A stretch of DNA of 8,085 nt, from NCBI GenBank assembly GCA_030596245.1, contig JAUVKN010000192.1:1-8085 (forward strand), given 5' to 3'. Under the pieces are notes generated by a model. The model had not been told where the DNA came from. It saw nothing but the letters and a program-made list of their open reading frames with translations, and did no database searches. Position 1 is the first letter of the stretch. Each line of letters opens with the position of its first letter. This document shows, in pieces, positions 6,983 through 8,085 of this stretch. The stretch comes from Bacteroidia bacterium (GTDB lineage Bacteria > Bacteroidota > Bacteroidia > Bacteroidales > GCA-2748055). The position numbers were made by a program, and so were the translations under genes.

Positions 6983-8085
6983 AAAGTATTATCAAAAACA
7001 TAAAGGAGAATTACAAATTAGTCATTGGAGTACTCATCACAGGACTATTTCTGGGGTGGTTGTTCTTCCATCCATCAAAGTCAGATATTCCACCTGATAC
7101 CCACATGGAGAGCCATGAAGGGCATAATCATTCTGCCGCAGAATCTACAACCTGGACCTGCTCCATGCACCCTCAGATCAAACAGGACAAGCCCGGTCAG
7201 TGCTCGATCTGTGCCATGGATCTGGTACCATTAACCTCTATGGAATCTTTTGGCGAGGGGGCGGATCCCAATGAGATTGTCATGACAGAATCTGCAGCCA
7301 AGCTTGCGGATATTCAGACCATGACAGTTATGGAGGGTACGCCACAAAAAACTGTTAACCTGCAGGGAAAAGTACAGGCCGATGAGCGCAACATTGCTGA
7401 GCTTACTGCACGGTTCGGAGGCCGTATAGAACAGCTGTTTGTGAACTTCACCGGTCAGCATGTACAAAAGGGTGAAAAGCTGGCAACCGTCTATTCACCT
7501 GATCTTGTGACTGCTCAACGGGAACTCTTAGAAGCAAACAGGTTCAGGGAAACCCGACCTTCAATGTATTCTGCGGCGAAATCTAAGCTAAAACTATGGG
7601 ACCTCACTGATGAACAGATAGAAGCCATCGAGCAAAATAGTGAACCCTCACTCTATTTTGATGTGCGTTCCCCGATCACGGGTACTGTGATGATGCGGCA
7701 TGTGGCGATGGGAGATTATATAAAGGAAGGTTCTGCGTTGTTTCAGGTAACTGATCTCTCAAAAGTATGGGTGATGTTTGATGCATATGAGAGCGATCTT
7801 CCATGGATCAGGAAAGGAGACCACATTGAGTTAACCCTACAGTCTTTACCGGGTAAATCTTTTGAAGGAGAGATCTCCTACATAGATCCATTTATCAATG
7901 CTGCCACCAGGGTAGCCAAAGTAAGGATCGAGTTACCGAATACCGGAGCTCAGTTAAAACCGGAAATGTTTGCCAGTGGCCGGTTACATTCTACGGTGGC
8001 TGCAAATTCCAGCGAACTTTTGATACCTAAATCCTCTATCCTGTGGACCGGTAAAAGGGCTGTGGTTTATGTGAAAATCCCTGAC
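6979..8085 (+). CDS. cusB: CusB-type periplasmic adaptor (membrane fusion protein), cut by the window end
   Basis: The frame is open for 369 codons to the right edge with no stop, so the C-terminus is missing. It begins inside the end of the channel gene (ATGA overlap). A membrane anchor at about 15-31 is followed by a flexible histidine-rich segment (DTHMESHEGHNH, about 40-51). Next is a heavy-metal-binding domain (PF19335 type) at 59-84, with C61, M63, H64, C75, C78 and M80 in TCSMHPQ and CSICAMDL. The adaptor core follows: the first lipoyl half with GRIEQLFVNFTGQHVQKGE (from about 148), a helical hairpin (SPDLVTAQREL onward), the second lipoyl half with SPITGTV (231-237) and GDYIKEG, then the beta barrel (KVWVMFDAYESDL onward). 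Adaptors of this type link pump to channel and can pass periplasmic Cu(I)/Ag(I) to CusA. The metal-binding domain may act as a built-in metal collector. Tethering by the uncleaved anchor rather than a lipid is inferred. Confidence 0.93.
   Translation, partial: MKSIIKNIKENYKLVIGVLITGLFLGWLFFHPSKSDIPPDTHMESHEGHNHSAAESTTWTCSMHPQIKQDKPGQCSICAMDLVPLTSMESFGEGADPNEIVMTESAAKLADIQTMTVMEGTPQKTVNLQGKVQADERNIAELTARFGGRIEQLFVNFTGQHVQKGEKLATVYSPDLVTAQRELLEANRFRETRPSMYSAAKSKLKLWDLTDEQIEAIEQNSEPSLYFDVRSPITGTVMMRHVAMGDYIKEGSALFQVTDLSKVWVMFDAYESDLPWIRKGDHIELTLQSLPGKSFEGEISYIDPFINAATRVAKVRIELPNTGAQLKPEMFASGRLHSTVAANSSELLIPKSSILWTGKRAVVYVKIPD

Noticed and set aside
7025..7234. 69-codon plus-strand frame near the right end
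   Set aside because: It is out of frame with and wholly inside the adaptor gene, whose own frame encodes a membrane anchor and a clear heavy-metal-binding domain over the same bases.
1..8085. CRISPR array, tRNA, rRNA, insertion sequence, prophage or toxin-antitoxin module
   Set aside because: No regularly spaced repeats, cloverleaf-like sequence, transposase fragment or phage-type gene was seen on either strand.

Overview
The window looks like Bacteroidota (Bacteroidetes) chromosomal DNA. The small cysteine-rich protein at 1411-1827 has the HYC, CC and PP signatures of a family I know only from that phylum. Two exported proteins have signal peptides ending just before Gln (FGQ and ASAQ), and no start codon is preceded by a convincing Shine-Dalgarno sequence. 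The genus cannot be told from the sequence.

Layout. Positions 1-105 hold no gene. On the minus strand, 106-841 is a DUF1080 (3-keto-disaccharide hydrolase family) secreted-protein gene. An in-frame TAA cuts its product to 194 residues, but the lost C-terminus can still be read below the stop after one further frame change, so I call it a pseudogene. Positions 842-1410 are a 569-base divergent intergenic region. It contains a possible promoter for the minus-strand gene, a start-less cysteine-rich tail that may be the relic of another metal-related gene, and a short dyad just before the plus-strand operon.

From 1411 to the right edge runs a plus-strand operon for a tripartite heavy-metal exporter. 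It encodes a HYC_CC_PP small protein, a CusA-type RND pump, a TolC-type outer membrane channel and a CusB-type periplasmic adaptor cut by the window end. Pump and channel are 4 bases apart, and channel and adaptor overlap as ATGA, so the three are probably translated together. A 105-base gap with two tandem dyads separates the small protein from the pump.

The pump keeps the methionine triad and acidic and arginine neighbours that bind Cu(I)/Ag(I) in E. coli CusA. The adaptor carries a histidine-rich stretch and a CxxH...CxxC heavy-metal-binding domain. Export of monovalent copper or silver is therefore the best-supported role, with the adaptor collecting periplasmic metal, the pump moving it and the channel passing it out. 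No regulator, copper ATPase or chaperone gene is in view.

I do not see a wholly new system. The least explained items are the HYC_CC_PP protein, the cysteine-rich relic, the tandem dyads, the extra membrane segments in CusA and its altered proton-relay positions.
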